DNA from: Bacillota bacterium
GTDB taxonomy: Bacteria; Bacillota; Bacilli; Alicyclobacillales; SLC66
Assembly (NCBI GenBank): GCA_021821055.1
Contig: JAKACX010000003.1
Coordinates: forward strand, 1 to 64,000
DNA length: 64,000 bases
Direction of reading: 5' to 3'
Below the pieces are notes generated by a model. The model had not been told where the DNA came from. It made no database searches and saw only the letters and a program-made list of their open reading frames with translations. Positions 63,717 to 64,000 of this stretch are shown one piece after another. Both the position numbers and the translations under genes were made by a program. Numbering within the stretch: position 1 is the first letter of the stretch; each line of letters opens with the position of its first letter.

Positions 63717-64000
63717 TCAATACGTGAATTGCGCCTGCGTGTTCGTCACGCTCGTGCCAGCCACTGTCGCGACGATCGCGTCGACCACATCACCATCATT
63801 GTCCGCAGTGCTGCTCGACGTGTAGTCGACTGTCGCCTGGCCGTTTGCCCCGGTCGGCAACTGCGTCACCGAAAGCGTCCCCGCCGCCTCGGAGGTCTCA
63901 GCCTGTGCCTCGGCCGACGTTCCCACGGATTGGCGAACCGAGAAGTTGACCATGGCGTTCGGCACCACATTGCCATACTGGTCCTTCACCGTGTACGTGA
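63717..64000 (-). CDS. Bacterial Ig-like domain protein, 3' end (cut by window edge)
   Basis: The last ~94 residues of a larger protein whose start is beyond position 64000. TYTVKDQYGNVVPNAMVNFS is the opening strand pattern of an invasin/intimin-type (Big_1) Ig-like domain, and TGANGQATVDYTSSSTA is the matching middle strand; it ends NTQAQFTY. Such domains form repeats in secreted or surface proteins. It converges with the cold-shock gene across a shared terminator. Confidence 0.82.
   Translation of the reverse strand, partial: TYTVKDQYGNVVPNAMVNFSVRQSVGTSAEAQAETSEAAGTLSVTQLPTGANGQATVDYTSSSTADNDGDVVDAIVATVAGTSVTNTQAQFTY

Overview
The window is a GC-rich chromosomal segment from an endospore-forming, flagellated Gram-positive bacterium of the Bacilli. 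Three things point there: a sigma-H gene, an alpha/beta-type small acid-soluble spore protein, and a ctsR-mcsA-mcsB-clpC-radA ... sigH-rpmG-secE-nusG-rplKAJL-rpoBC gene order that follows Bacillus subtilis. The base composition and several gene replacements suggest an Alicyclobacillaceae-like lineage, but that placement is inference. No tRNA, rRNA, CRISPR array, insertion sequence or prophage was seen. Almost every gene is on the minus strand; the exceptions are the flagellar block (34261-44226), one XRE regulator and one cold-shock gene.

Layout (the minus strand is read from high to low coordinates). 1-9.4 kb: rpoC (cut by the window edge), rpoB, a YbxB-type methyltransferase, rplL, rplJ with its L10 leader and attenuator, rplA, rplK, nusG, secE, rpmG, sigH. 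9.8-18 kb: rlmB with a long Arg/Gly-rich N-terminal extension, mrnC, cysS, cysE behind a promoter-terminator leader, gltX, ispF, ispD, a YacL-type PIN/TRAM protein. 18-25 kb: pssA (where B. subtilis has disA), radA, clpC, mcsB, mcsA, ctsR with a CtsR operator. 25-34 kb: a HAD hydrolase, a giant glycosyltransferase-TPR-methyltransferase-glycosyltransferase fusion, prfB with its programmed +1 frameshift, secA, a small membrane protein, hpf. 34-44 kb, plus strand: a divergent sigma factor, flgM, flgN, flgK, flgL, flagellin, fliD, a FliT-like gene and two TPR-containing GT2 glycosyltransferases. 44-47 kb: yvyF, a fatty acid desaturase, comFC, degV. 47-52.5 kb: phoR, phoP, recD2, phoU behind a Pho box. 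52.7-57.6 kb: an XRE/TPR regulator, a FolC-like Mur ligase, a diguanylate cyclase and a small membrane-anchored protein. 57.9-64 kb: metK, a spore protein, a WecG/TagA-family glycosyltransferase behind a cyclic-di-GMP-I riboswitch, two paralogous secreted proteins (copper amine oxidase stalk plus NPCBM-like), a cold-shock protein, and the 3' end of an Ig-like repeat protein.

How it works together: the left half is the housekeeping core (transcription, translation, protein quality control, isoprenoid and cysteine supply). The middle couples protein export and ribosome hibernation to flagellum assembly, and its glycosyltransferases probably decorate flagellin. The right half holds phosphate sensing and a c-di-GMP module, with a cyclase at 55-57 kb and a riboswitch-controlled surface-polysaccharide gene at 60-61 kb.

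The observations most worth following are the c-di-GMP riboswitch with its unusually long structured tail, the inverted flagellar block with its own sigma factor next to flgM, the four-part glycosyltransferase fusion, the Arg/Gly-rich RlmB extension, and the attenuator-like leader of cysE. All calls rest on reading the sequence and remembered family features; no database search was run.
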